38,631 nt of DNA, from NCBI GenBank assembly GCA_946055775.1, contig CAMGHE010000004.1, forward strand, positions 1 to 38,631. The letters run 5' to 3'. The notes beneath the pieces are model-generated. The model searched no databases. It saw only the letters and a list, made by a program, of their open reading frames with translations, and was not told the origin of the DNA. Source of the DNA: an uncultured Bacteroidales bacterium (GTDB taxonomy: Bacteria; Bacteroidota; Bacteroidia; Bacteroidales; Bacteroidaceae). This document shows positions 13,908-22,044 of this stretch, piece by piece. Positions within the stretch are counted from its first letter, which is position 1. Every line of letters begins with the position of its first letter. The translations under genes and the position numbers were made by a program.

Positions 13908-15314
13908 ATGAATTGCTACCACTACCACATACAGCCGCATACGCTCGACGGCGACCTCATCACGCCGATGGCGGCCTATCTGAAGGTGCGCGACCGCTTC
14001 GCGCAGAGCGCCCTGATGGAGAGCAGCGACTATCACACGGCGGAAAACAACCGCTCGTTCATCGGTCTGCAGCCGCTGGCACAGATTGCCGTGGGCCACG
14101 GACAGATTACCATGACCTTCCCCGACGGCCACACCGAGATGCAGCCCGTCACGGGCAAGGACAGCGTGCCCGACGCGCTGGCGGCCTTCACGGCGCGCTT
14201 CGACGTCAAGGGCGACGGCGCACAGTATTGCGGCCTCTACGGCTACATGGGCTTCAGCGCCGTACAGTATTTTGAAGACGTACACCCCACCGACAGCGTG
14301 GCGCCGCGTGCCGACGCGCCCGACATCCTATACATATTATATAAGTATGTCCTGGTGTGGGGCGACTGCAAGGACGAACTGGTGATGCTCGAACTGCTGG
14401 CCGACGGCGAGACCTCGGCGGCGGACGACCTGATACGCACCATCAGCCGTGGCGACTGCGCCATCTACGACTTCCACGCCACGGGCCCCGTGACGTCGCC
14501 CCTGACGGACGAGGAGCACAAGGCCAACATCCGCCGCGGCATTGCCCACTGCAAGCGCGGCGACGTGTTCCAGATTGTCCTGTCGCGCCGCTTCGTCCAG
14601 CGCTTCGAGGGCGACGATTTCCGCCTGTATCGCGCCCTGCGGCGCATCAATCCCTCGCCCTACCTGTTCTACTTCGACTTCGGCTCGTTCCGCATCTTCG
14701 GCTCGTCGCCCGAGACGCACTGCCGCCTGGTGGGCGACCAAGCCTACATCGACCCCATCGCCGGCACGACACGCCGCGTGGGCACCCCCGAAGGCGATGC
14801 TGCGGCAGCGGCAGCCCTACTGGCCGACCCCAAGGAGAACGCCGAGCACGTCATGCTGGTCGATCTGGCACGCAACGACCTGTCGCGCAACTGTACGGAC
14901 GTCAAGGTGGAGTTTTTCAAGGAAACACAATATTACAGCCACGTCATCCACCTTGTGAGCCGCGTCAATGGCCGCCTGCGACCGGGCACCAACCCCTTCC
15001 GTCTGCTGGGCGAAACGTTCCCCGCGGGCACGCTGAGCGGCGCCCCCAAGGTCAAGGCGCTCGAACTCATCCTGCGCTACGAGCCGCACGACCGCGGTGC
15101 CTACGGCGGCTGCATCGGCTTCATCGGTCTGGACGGCTCGTTCAACCAGGCCATCACCATCCGCTCGTTCGTCAGCCGAGCCGGCGAACTGTGGTTCCAG
15201 GCAGGCGGCGGCATCGTGGCAGCCAGCAACGAAGACTACGAATTACAGGAGGTGAACAACAAACTCGGCGCCCTGCGCAAGGCCATCCTCGAGGCCGAGC
15301 ACGTCAGCCAATAA
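13908..15314 (+). CDS. trpE: Anthranilate synthase component I
   Basis: This 468-residue enzyme converts chorismate to anthranilate with ammonia from TrpG, the committed step of tryptophan synthesis. The N-terminal half carries the LMESS segment (residues 36-40), matching the LLESS motif that binds tryptophan for feedback inhibition. The C-terminal chorismate-binding domain has HLVSRVNGRLRP, GTLSGAPKVKALELI and GGIVAASNEDYELQEVNNK. It sits 57 bases after trpB and 28 before trpG. The feedback site suggests end-product inhibition on top of transcriptional attenuation. Confidence 0.97.
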   Translation: MNCYHYHIQPHTLDGDLITPMAAYLKVRDRFAQSALMESSDYHTAENNRSFIGLQPLAQIAVGHGQITMTFPDGHTEMQPVTGKDSVPDALAAFTARFDVKGDGAQYCGLYGYMGFSAVQYFEDVHPTDSVAPRADAPDILYILYKYVLVWGDCKDELVMLELLADGETSAADDLIRTISRGDCAIYDFHATGPVTSPLTDEEHKANIRRGIAHCKRGDVFQIVLSRRFVQRFEGDDFRLYRALRRINPSPYLFYFDFGSFRIFGSSPETHCRLVGDQAYIDPIAGTTRRVGTPEGDAAAAAALLADPKENAEHVMLVDLARNDLSRNCTDVKVEFFKETQYYSHVIHLVSRVNGRLRPGTNPFRLLGETFPAGTLSGAPKVKALELILRYEPHDRGAYGGCIGFIGLDGSFNQAITIRSFVSRAGELWFQAGGGIVAASNEDYELQEVNNKLGALRKAILEAEHVSQ

Positions 15315-15342
15315 CCCCACCATCAATCTCTCCCCACACACC

Positions 15343-15924
15343 ATGCAGAACATTCTCATCGTCGATAATTACGACTCCTTTACCTACAACCTGCGCCAAC
15401 TGCTGGAAGAAGAGGGCGCCAAGGTCAGCGTCTGGCGCAACGATCGCTTCGACGTGGCCGACGTGGCCGCCTTCGACCGCATCGTTCTTTCTCCTGGTCC
15501 CGGCATCCCCGACGAGGCTGGAAAACTGAAAGACGTCATCCGCACCTGGGCACAGTACAAGCCCATCCTGGGCGTATGTCTGGGCGAACAGGCCATCGGC
15601 GAGGTGTTTGGCGCCACGCTGGTCAACCTCGACCACGTCTATCACGGCGTGCAGACGCCGGCGACGGTGGTGGCTCCCGACTACCTCTTCAGCGCCCTGC
15701 CCGAGACCTTCGACGTAGGCCGCTACCACTCGTGGGTGGTGCGCCGCGACAGCATCCCCGCCTGCCTGGAGGTGACGGCCGTCAGCCCCGACGGACAGGT
15801 CATGGCGCTGCGCCACCGTCAGTACGACGTCCACGGCATACAGTTTCACCCCGAAAGCGTACTGACGCCCATGGGCCGCCACATCATCAGCGCCTTCCTC
15901 AAAGGGAAGCCCGAGGGAGAATAA
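15343..15924 (+). CDS. trpG: Anthranilate synthase component II (glutamine amidotransferase)
   Basis: The 193-residue class I glutamine amidotransferase supplies ammonia to TrpE. The catalytic triad is Cys79 (GVCLGEQAIG), His169 and Glu171 (FHPES), and the oxyanion motif SPGPGIP starts at residue 50. The residue after CLG is Glu rather than the more usual His (GVCLGHQ), a variant that does not touch the triad. The start at 15343 gives the typical N-terminus ILIVDNYDSFTYN. It is not fused to a phosphoribosyltransferase domain, since trpD is a separate gene 49 bases downstream. Confidence 0.96.
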   Translation: MQNILIVDNYDSFTYNLRQLLEEEGAKVSVWRNDRFDVADVAAFDRIVLSPGPGIPDEAGKLKDVIRTWAQYKPILGVCLGEQAIGEVFGATLVNLDHVYHGVQTPATVVAPDYLFSALPETFDVGRYHSWVVRRDSIPACLEVTAVSPDGQVMALRHRQYDVHGIQFHPESVLTPMGRHIISAFLKGKPEGE

Positions 15925-15973
15925 GTCCCCCGCCCTTACCTCTTCACCACAAGACCACACAGACCACAAGACC

Positions 15974-16972
15974 ATGAAAGATATACTCAACCATCTGTTT
16001 CAGGGTGGCACCCTCAGCGAGGACGAAGCCTATGCCCTGATGGGCCGCATCAGCGAGAAAGCCTTCCCCGACGCTCAGGTGGCGGCCCTGCTCACCGTGG
16101 TCCGCATGCGCAGCATCACGGCCGGCGAACTGCTTGGCCTGCGCCGCGCCCTGGTGGAACGCGCCGTGCCCATCGACCTCTCGGCCTACGCGCCCATCGA
16201 CATCGTGGGCACCGGCGGCGACGGCAAGAACACGTTCAACATCTCGACATGCAGCGCCTTCGTCGTGGCGGGCGCCGGCTACCGCGTGGCTAAACACGGC
16301 AACTACGGTGCCACCTCGGTGAGCGGTGCCAGCACCGTTTTGGAGCAGCACGGCGTGCGCTTCACCAACGACGCGGGCCGTCTGGAACAGAGCATCGAAG
16401 CCTCGGGCGTGGCCTATCTGCACGCCCCGCTGTTTCACCCCGCCCTGGCGGCCGTTGGCCCTGTGCGCCGCGCCCTGGGCGTGGCCACGGCGTTCAACCT
16501 GCTCGGCCCGCTGGTCAACCCCTGCAAGCCGGCCTGCCAAATGCTCGGCGTGGCGCGCCTGGACCAGATGCGCCTCTATGTGCAGGCGCTGACACGGCTG
16601 GGCTTGGGCTTCACCGTCGTCAATGGCCTCGACGGCTACGACGAGGTGTCGCTCACCGGCGCCTTCAAGATGGTGTCGAACCACTACGAGTGCATCTTCT
16701 CGCCGCAGGACCTCGGCCTGACCGCCGTCAGTCCCGAACAACTGACCGGCGGCGCCACGCCCGCCGACGCGGCGGCCATCTTCGACGCCGTCCTGGAGCA
16801 GCGGGCCACCACGGCGCAGCGCGACTGCGTCACGGCGAGCGCTGCCGTGGCCATCAGCACCATCTGTCCGGAGAAGACGATGGACGAGTGCTTGGCCGAA
16901 GCGCGCGAATCGCTGGCCTCGGGACGCGCCCTGCAGGCTTTCCGCCGCTTCGTCGAAATCAATGCGGCATAA
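15974..16972 (+). CDS. trpD: Anthranilate phosphoribosyltransferase
   Basis: The 332-residue enzyme transfers phosphoribose from PRPP to anthranilate. The PRPP-binding loop GTGGDGKNTFN starts at residue 79 and KHGN is at 107-110. Next comes GATSVSGASTVLEQHGV, where many bacteria have a Lys-Ser-Gly-containing segment, a local variant also expected in Bacteroidales. The rest of the fold (HPALAAVGPVRRALGVATAFNLLGPLVNP, here split across residues 155-185) is well conserved. It is followed by trpC after a 67-base gap. Confidence 0.95.
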   Translation: MKDILNHLFQGGTLSEDEAYALMGRISEKAFPDAQVAALLTVVRMRSITAGELLGLRRALVERAVPIDLSAYAPIDIVGTGGDGKNTFNISTCSAFVVAGAGYRVAKHGNYGATSVSGASTVLEQHGVRFTNDAGRLEQSIEASGVAYLHAPLFHPALAAVGPVRRALGVATAFNLLGPLVNPCKPACQMLGVARLDQMRLYVQALTRLGLGFTVVNGLDGYDEVSLTGAFKMVSNHYECIFSPQDLGLTAVSPEQLTGGATPADAAAIFDAVLEQRATTAQRDCVTASAAVAISTICPEKTMDECLAEARESLASGRALQAFRRFVEINAA

Positions 16973-17039
16973 GGGCGGCGGCCCACACAGCGAAAATTAC
17001 ACAGTCCTACTCTTCACTCCCGACAAATCCCCCCACCCC

Positions 17040-17882
17040 ATGATTACCGACGAATTTGCTGACGGCAAGCCCCGCGAGAACGTGCTGGACCGCATCATGG
17101 CGACCAAGGCGCGCGAGGTGGCCGAAGCCAAGGCCCGGCGCCCGCTGGCCGACCTGGAGCGCGCCCTCGCCGACGCGCCGCCCACGCGCAGTCTGCGCCG
17201 GGCCATCGCCGCCACGCCGGGCGGCATCATCTCCGAGTTTAAGCGGCGCTCGCCGTCGAAGGGCGACATCCATGCCGGCGCCCACGTGGCCGACGTGCTG
17301 CCGGCCTATGAGCAGCACGGGGCTGCCGCCGCCTCGGTGCTGACCGACGGCCCGTACTTCGGCGGCAGTCTGGCCGACCTCACCGAGGCGCGCCGCTGCT
17401 GCACGCTGCCCCTGCTGCGCAAGGAGTTTGTTCTGGACCGCTACCAGTTGGCCGAGGCCCGCGTGGCGGGTGCTGACGCCGTCCTGCTCATCGCGGCCGC
17501 CATCGGCGCCGAGCGCTGCCACACCCTGGCGCGCGAGGCCCACGACATGGGGCTGGAGGTGCTGCTGGAGATTCACCGCCGCGAAGAACTGGAGGCATGG
17601 TCGCCCTGCGTGGACCTCATCGGCGTCAACAACCGCGACCTCACCGCCTTCCGCACCGACCCTGAGCAGTCGGTGCGCCTCTTCCCCCACCTGCCCGCCG
17701 AGTCGCTACCCATCTCGGAGAGCGGCCTGCTCGACCCCGCATGGGCGGCACGGCTGGCACAGTGTGGCTACCGCGGCTTCCTCGTGGGCGAAGCCTTTAT
17801 GCGCACGGCCAACCCCGGAGAGGCAATCGCCCGCTACCTCAAGGCCATGCACGATGCACAAGGCCAGCCCTGTACAGACTGA
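17040..17882 (+). CDS. trpC: Indole-3-glycerol phosphate synthase
   Basis: From the ATG at 17040 the protein has 280 residues. It is a TIM barrel that closes the indole ring of CdRP with loss of CO2 and water. Catalytic and phosphate-binding motifs are all present: ISEFKRRSPSKG (residues 64-75, Glu66 and Lys68), LLRKEFVLD, LLEIHRREELE, GVNNRDL and ISESGL. The frame is open upstream into the end of trpD, but that part has no similarity to the family, and ENVLDRIMATKAREVAEAK is the expected N-terminal helix. It is a separate protein from TrpF, unlike the fused enzyme of enterobacteria. Confidence 0.95.
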   Translation: MITDEFADGKPRENVLDRIMATKAREVAEAKARRPLADLERALADAPPTRSLRRAIAATPGGIISEFKRRSPSKGDIHAGAHVADVLPAYEQHGAAAASVLTDGPYFGGSLADLTEARRCCTLPLLRKEFVLDRYQLAEARVAGADAVLLIAAAIGAERCHTLAREAHDMGLEVLLEIHRREELEAWSPCVDLIGVNNRDLTAFRTDPEQSVRLFPHLPAESLPISESGLLDPAWAARLAQCGYRGFLVGEAFMRTANPGEAIARYLKAMHDAQGQPCTD

Positions 17883-17930
17883 AACGCCTTCAACATCCCC
17901 ACCCCCACTCACAGCAAAGATGAAGAAACC

Positions 17931-18590
17931 ATGACACAACACAAAAGGACTATGATTATCAAAGTATGCGGTCTGCGCGACGCCGCCAATGTTCGCGCGG
18001 TCAAGGAAGCCGGTGCCGACTGGCTCGGGTTTATCTTCTACGAGGGCTCGCCCCGTGTGGCGCCCCTGCTGCCGCCCGAAGGGCTGCCTGACGAGGGCTG
18101 CCGCGTAGGCGTCTTCGTCAACCCCACCTTCAGCGACATCCTCGCACAAGAGGCTGCCTACGGTTTGCAGGCCGTACAGCTGCACGGACGCATCTATCCC
18201 GAGATGTGCCGCAAACTCAAGGAGCGCGGACTGACGGTCATCCTGGCCATCCCGGCCACCGGCGACCTCAACGCCGCCACGAAGCCCTACTGCAACACGC
18301 GCTCGGTAGATTACTTCCTCTTCGACACGCCCACGCCGCAGTATGGCGGCAGCGGCAAGGGCTACGACCGCAGCATGCTCCACACCTATACGGGCCATGT
18401 CCCCTTCCTCCTCAGCGGCGGCATAGGGCCCGACAGTCTGGACGAACTGCTCCACTTCCACCACGATGCCTGGGCGGGCATCGACCTGAACAGCCGCTTC
18501 GAACTGGCCCCGGGGCTCAAGGACGCCCGGGCGCTACACACCTTCATTCAGCAACTGAGGTCTCTGCCTCAACAATCTTCCAAACCATGA
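17931..18590 (+). CDS. trpF: Phosphoribosylanthranilate isomerase
   Basis: The 219-residue TIM barrel isomerises phosphoribosylanthranilate to CdRP. The catalytic cysteine is in IKVCGLRD, Cys13 from this start. The phosphate-binding parts are GGSGKGYDRS and LLSGGIGPDSLDEL. The loop GFIFYEGSPR is typical. The ATG at 17952 (MIIKVCGL) is an equally possible start and would remove seven residues. Its TGA stop overlaps the ATG of trpA (ATGA), indicating coupled translation. Confidence 0.94.
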   Translation: MTQHKRTMIIKVCGLRDAANVRAVKEAGADWLGFIFYEGSPRVAPLLPPEGLPDEGCRVGVFVNPTFSDILAQEAAYGLQAVQLHGRIYPEMCRKLKERGLTVILAIPATGDLNAATKPYCNTRSVDYFLFDTPTPQYGGSGKGYDRSMLHTYTGHVPFLLSGGIGPDSLDELLHFHHDAWAGIDLNSRFELAPGLKDARALHTFIQQLRSLPQQSSKP

Positions 18591-19363
18591 ACCGATTCAA
18601 GACTCTCTTTGAGAAGAAGCAGCGCGGCCTGCTCTCCGTATATTTCTGTGCCGGCCACCCCACGGCCGACAGCACCCTCGACATCCTCACCGCCCTGCAG
18701 GAGGGCGGCGCCGACATGGTCGAGGTGGGCATCCCCTTCAGCGACCCGCTGGCCGACGGCCCCGCCATCCAGCAGGCGGCCACCACGGCGCTCCGCGGCG
18801 GCATGACGGTCAAGAAACTGATGGACCTACTGCGCACCATGCGCCCCGCCATCCACATCCCCGTCGTCCTCATGGGCTACCTCAACCCCATCCTCCACTA
18901 CGGCTTCGAGCGCTTCTGCCGCGACTGCCAAGCCTGCGGCGTAGATGGTCTGATCATCCCCGATTTGCCCTTCGACGAGTGCCGGAGCGAGTTTGCCGCC
19001 ACGGCCCACGCCCACGGTCTGGAGTTCATCTTTCTGGTGACGCCCGAGACACCCGAGGAGCGCATCCGCCTCATCGACGACGCCACCGACGCCTTCATCT
19101 ATGCCGTGAGCGCCCCGGCCGTGACGGGGGCGAAGAACGACTTCAGCGCGGCCTCGAAAGCCTACTTTGCCCGCCTCGAGGCCATGCGGCTGAAAAACCC
19201 GCTGCTGGTGGGCTTCGGCATCTCCAACCGCACCACGCGCGCTGCCGCCGACGCCCATACCTCGGGCGTCATCGTGGGCAGCAAGTTCGTCAAACTGTTA
19301 GAGAGCACCGCCTCGCCCGCCGAGGCCGTCAGCGCCCTCGTCGAAGCCCTCGACCGCGACTGA
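18587..19363 (+). CDS. trpA: Tryptophan synthase alpha chain
   Basis: The 258-residue subunit cleaves indole-3-glycerol phosphate to indole and glyceraldehyde-3-phosphate and channels indole to TrpB. The catalytic residues are Glu46 (DMVEVGIPFSDP) and Asp57 (PLADGPAIQ). Conserved parts follow: VVLMGYLNPI, DGLIIPDLPFDE, FLVTPETPEERI, YAVSAPAVTGAK (where many homologues have S-x-x-G-V-T-G) and LLVGFGISNR. The start ATG overlaps the trpF stop. It is the last trp gene and is followed by a strong hairpin at 19419-19456. Confidence 0.96.
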   Translation: MNRFKTLFEKKQRGLLSVYFCAGHPTADSTLDILTALQEGGADMVEVGIPFSDPLADGPAIQQAATTALRGGMTVKKLMDLLRTMRPAIHIPVVLMGYLNPILHYGFERFCRDCQACGVDGLIIPDLPFDECRSEFAATAHAHGLEFIFLVTPETPEERIRLIDDATDAFIYAVSAPAVTGAKNDFSAASKAYFARLEAMRLKNPLLVGFGISNRTTRAAADAHTSGVIVGSKFVKLLESTASPAEAVSALVEALDRD

Positions 19364-19418
19364 CCCGCCGCCGCTCCACACAGGAGCAAGACCGCCCAAA
19401 GTTGGGCGAAAGAAAAAC

Positions 19419-19456
19419 ACAACATGGGCGACCGCGAAAACGGTCGCCCATGTTGT
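19419..19456. terminator. Bidirectional terminator between trpA and the DUF4369 gene
   Basis: A perfect 16-bp stem (19419-19434 with 19441-19456) has a 6-base loop. On the minus strand it is followed by a T-rich run (GTGTTTTTCTTT), so it is strongest for the convergent minus-strand gene. A second small hairpin of about 6 bp lies at 19393-19408. Confidence 0.8.
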
Positions 19457-19519
19457 ATATCAGGCCTTTTGAAAGTTCGAATGCGCGAGGCCCTCCCTGT
19501 AGACCCCAGGAGGCGGGGC

Positions 19520-20248
19520 TTACATATTTTCCGGGAAGACGTTGAGTTTGAGCCGTCGGAAGGCGGCCGCACGTCTCAGGTAGCGGCTCACCTCGGGATT
19601 ATCCAAAAAGACGGGCGGCGCACCATCTACAATCTCCTCAATCTGCGGCGTCATGACGGGCACGGGATTTTGGGCAAAGAGCCAAACGAAAAGCCCGGGA
19701 CCGAGCGGATTATCATAGTTGTCACGGATAAACTCTGTCTCCAACCGAGCCATTTCGCGCTGCAGTTTCTTCATCTGCTTACCCGTGCTTTTCTCCACCT
19801 CCTCGGGTGAGCGGCCTTCATACATCATGCGCATACCCTTCTTGTCCAGTTCCCACAGGCGGTTGTCGAGCCTGCGGCGGCGCAGGAGGAACTTGTTGAG
19901 GCGGTCGTTGAGCACGCCGCCCGAGATGCGGCCACCCGAGTGGTCCACCGAGATGCTCAAGTCGCCGCCCTCAATGACCAGGGGCATGATGCACTCGTTC
20001 CCTGTGAAGAGGCGCACCACCATCACAGTGTCCAAACCCGGGGCAAAGGAGAAGCGGCCGTGGATGACCTCGCACGAATCAACGCAGCCGGCAGGGCCAT
20101 CTGTGGTAAACTTGCTAAGGTACATCACCTTGCCATCCATACTAACAATGGTAGAACTGCCTTGGATATTGCACTGTTCGGCACACGACGAGCATAACAG
20201 AAGCATGGTTGCCATTCCAGCCGCCTTATGTATGTAATGGGAAATCAT
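19520..20248 (-). CDS. Lipoprotein with a DUF4369 domain
   Basis: The protein has 242 residues. The N-terminus is a short lipoprotein signal ending LLLCSSC, with the lipidated Cys at 22. Residues about 28-125 resemble DUF4369, the N-terminal domain often found before thioredoxin-like domains in Bacteroidota (short beta strands, SFAPGLDTVMVVRL, LVIEGGDLSISVD, GGVLNDRLNKFL). A charged coiled-coil-like helix follows (about 125-175), then a short tail. The thioredoxin domain that usually comes next is absent, so no redox role can be claimed. It probably sits in the periplasm or outer membrane. It is a single-gene unit transcribed towards trpA. Confidence 0.75.
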   Translation of the reverse strand: MISHYIHKAAGMATMLLLCSSCAEQCNIQGSSTIVSMDGKVMYLSKFTTDGPAGCVDSCEVIHGRFSFAPGLDTVMVVRLFTGNECIMPLVIEGGDLSISVDHSGGRISGGVLNDRLNKFLLRRRRLDNRLWELDKKGMRMMYEGRSPEEVEKSTGKQMKKLQREMARLETEFIRDNYDNPLGPGLFVWLFAQNPVPVMTPQIEEIVDGAPPVFLDNPEVSRYLRRAAAFRRLKLNVFPENM

Positions 20249-20321
20249 GACATTATCTAAAACGATGGGTTGCCTATAGAGGCAGGAGGGCCAAAGCCCT
20301 CATTTCGTTATCTGTTTTCGG

Positions 20322-20329
20322 CAAAGATA
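20322..20329 (-). promoter_or_regulatory. -7 element of the DUF4369 gene
   Basis: Read on the minus strand it is TATCTTTG, an exact TAnnTTTG match, about 74 bases before the start codon. No clear -33 element is seen. Confidence 0.5.
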
Positions 20330-20592
20330 CAATCTTCGGTGCAATTACGCCAGCCAAGTCGCACGTCTCAAGCCCGAAAGTCCGCGTTTTTATTAATCAT
20401 TAGGATAATTTTATATTCATTAACGCTACTCCCAACGGCCATCGAGAGTTTGTCTGCACACACCACTTCCTCTGCCCTCCTCTCCACAGCACACCGTTTA
20501 CCCCCAGACCCGCCCCGCCTGGTTATCCGAATGCACCATCAAAAACTTGCCCTCTTTCTTTGCAACACGTTCAACGTTTCATAGATTATCAC

Positions 20593-20600
20593 TACCTTTA
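20593..20600 (+). promoter_or_regulatory. Possible -7 element of the Fic gene
   Basis: TACCTTTA differs from TAnnTTTG in its last base and lies 37 bases before the ATG. The -33 element is not clear. Confidence 0.35.
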
Positions 20601-20636
20601 TCGCGGAAAAGTACAATCACAGCGAAAAACGCCGGT

Positions 20637-21665
20637 ATGATTTTAGAAGAACAACTAATACAAGTGCTTGACGAGTATAAGCGCCTCGGAATAGCAGAGC
20701 AGATAGACTACGACAAGTTCTACCTCTACTCGCTTATTACCCACTCAACAGCCATTGAAGGATCAACGGTAACAGAAATAGAAAACCAACTGCTCTTTGA
20801 CGAAGGCATCACGGCCAAAGGCCGCTCCATGCAGGAGCAACTGATGAACATCGACCTGAAAAAAGCCTACGAGGAGAGCATCCTTCAGGCCAAGACAAGA
20901 AAAGATTTTTCCATCGACATGCTGAAGGGGCTGTCTGCTATCGTCATGAGGAATACAGGCAGTACATACAACACCCTGCAAGGCTCTTTCAACTCATCAG
21001 AGGGCGATTTACGCTTGGTCAATGTGACGGCAGGTGCCGGTGGCCGCTCATACATGAACTTTCTGAAAGTCCCCAATAGGCTGGCAGACTTTTGCACCAT
21101 CATGAATGAGCGCAGACTGGCCCTCCACCAAACGGATGACATCTTCGCGAAGTATCTGCTGAGTTTTGATGCACATTATGAGTTGGTCACAATCCATCCC
21201 TGGGTAGATGGCAACGGCCGAATGTCACGCCTGATCATGAATCATCTTCAGTTTGAGTTTGGCCTTGTACCTACCAAAGTAAACAAAGAAGACAAGGCGG
21301 AATACATTCAAGCCTTGGTTGACTCCCGTGAGCAGGACACCACGAAACCTTTTCGCGAGTTCATGCTTAAAGAGCACATCAAGAACATCCGGCATGAAAT
21401 AGCAACCTATCGAGAAACCATAGAAGACGTAGATACCACAGGTGGACAGAAAACAGAAAAGGTGGACAGAAAAGGTGGACAGAAAACCCGAGAAGCCATC
21501 TTGAGCATGATTGTCCACGATGCCAAAATCACCTCCGCTCAGATGTCAGAAGCCCTCGGCATCAACCGCAGCGCGGTGTCTAAACACCTGAAAAAGATGC
21601 AAGAAGATGGCATCATCAAGCGAGAAGGTCCTGACAAGGGCGGCAAGTGGGTCATCCTAACATAG
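20637..21665 (+). CDS. Fic-domain protein (probable AMP transferase) with a C-terminal winged helix
   Basis: The 342-residue protein has the Fic catalytic loop at residues 187-198 (HPWVDGNGRMSR), matching HPFxxGNGRxxR with catalytic His187, so it should transfer AMP or a related group to target proteins. An inhibitory motif (S/T)xxxE(G/N) is present near the N-terminus as STAIEG (residues 37-42, Glu41), the class II arrangement. Residues about 285-342 form a winged helix (AQMSEALGINRSAVSKHLKKM). The linker between them contains GGQKT and VDRK repeats encoded by copies of a 13-bp DNA repeat. Base composition is clearly AT-richer and codon use differs from the flanks, which suggests transfer. 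The target is unknown. No antitoxin gene is adjacent, consistent with built-in inhibition. Confidence 0.9.
   Translation: MILEEQLIQVLDEYKRLGIAEQIDYDKFYLYSLITHSTAIEGSTVTEIENQLLFDEGITAKGRSMQEQLMNIDLKKAYEESILQAKTRKDFSIDMLKGLSAIVMRNTGSTYNTLQGSFNSSEGDLRLVNVTAGAGGRSYMNFLKVPNRLADFCTIMNERRLALHQTDDIFAKYLLSFDAHYELVTIHPWVDGNGRMSRLIMNHLQFEFGLVPTKVNKEDKAEYIQALVDSREQDTTKPFREFMLKEHIKNIRHEIATYRETIEDVDTTGGQKTEKVDRKGGQKTREAILSMIVHDAKITSAQMSEALGINRSAVSKHLKKMQEDGIIKREGPDKGGKWVILT
21441..21486 (+). repeat. 13-bp repeats inside the Fic gene linker
   Basis: GGTGGACAGAAAA occurs at 21441-21453, 21461-21473 and 21474-21486, the last two head to tail. Because 13 is not a multiple of three, the copies are read in different frames (GGQK, VDRK, GGQK). 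Confidence 0.85.
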
Positions 21666-21703
21666 TCAACCGCCAGCACATACCCAACCTAAACACAAAC
21701 CAC

Positions 21704-21892
21704 ATGAAGATAGGCATGAGAAAGCCCTCGCTGAAGAAGATGATCAGCGCCCGAACCACCGGGCGGGCCAAACGAACCGTCAAGCGCGCACTGATTCCCG
21801 GCTACGGACAGCGGGGCATGGGGCTCCTGCATCCCAAGCGCGCACTGTACAACATGATTTACCGCCGAACCACGTTCAGCATCTCGACGTAA
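21704..21892 (+). CDS. Small basic conserved-looking protein (62 residues)
   Basis: From the ATG at 21704 the protein is 62 residues, very rich in Arg and Lys, with MRKPSLKK, SARTTGRAKR, IPGYGQRGMG and KRALYNMIYRRTTF. It has no signal or membrane segment. The pattern recalls small basic proteins of unknown function seen in Gram-positive and Bacteroidota genomes, but this is from memory and uncertain. It lies 38 bases after the Fic gene on the same strand, and could be cotranscribed with it. It may bind nucleic acid, judged only by its charge. A longer frame back to 21647 would overlap the Fic gene and is less likely. Confidence 0.65.
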   Translation: MKIGMRKPSLKKMISARTTGRAKRTVKRALIPGYGQRGMGLLHPKRALYNMIYRRTTFSIST

Positions 21893-21962
21893 TGAAAGCG
21901 ACCGAAGGCACACGCGGCAAAAACAGCGGCTGCTGCGTCACCCTCGCGTTCTTCATCACCCT

Positions 21963-21970
21963 TACCTTTG
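21963..21970 (+). promoter_or_regulatory. -7 element of the DUF6078 gene
   Basis: TACCTTTG is an exact TAnnTTTG match 74 bases before the chosen ATG. It lies inside the in-frame upstream extension and so argues against the earlier start at 21892. Confidence 0.55.
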
Positions 21971-22044
21971 CATCCTATATCCTGACAACAATCTGTAGTC
22001 CCCTGTCGGCCACAACCCATAATCCTCAAAAGCATTATTTACAC

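Larger units (their letters stand above)
20249..20636. other. Intergenic region between the DUF4369 and Fic genes
   Basis: This 388-base divergent region holds the -7 elements of both flanking genes. Its middle (about 20380-20440) is AT-rich, unlike the rest of the window. No RNA gene, repeat or conserved small reading frame is evident. An open frame that enters the Fic gene from 20547 is not supported because it begins upstream of the probable promoter. Confidence 0.6.

Noticed and set aside
15562-15610. Catalytic defect in TrpG because GVCLGHQ reads GVCLGEQ
   Set aside because: The His in that motif is not part of the Cys-His-Glu triad, and all three triad residues are present.
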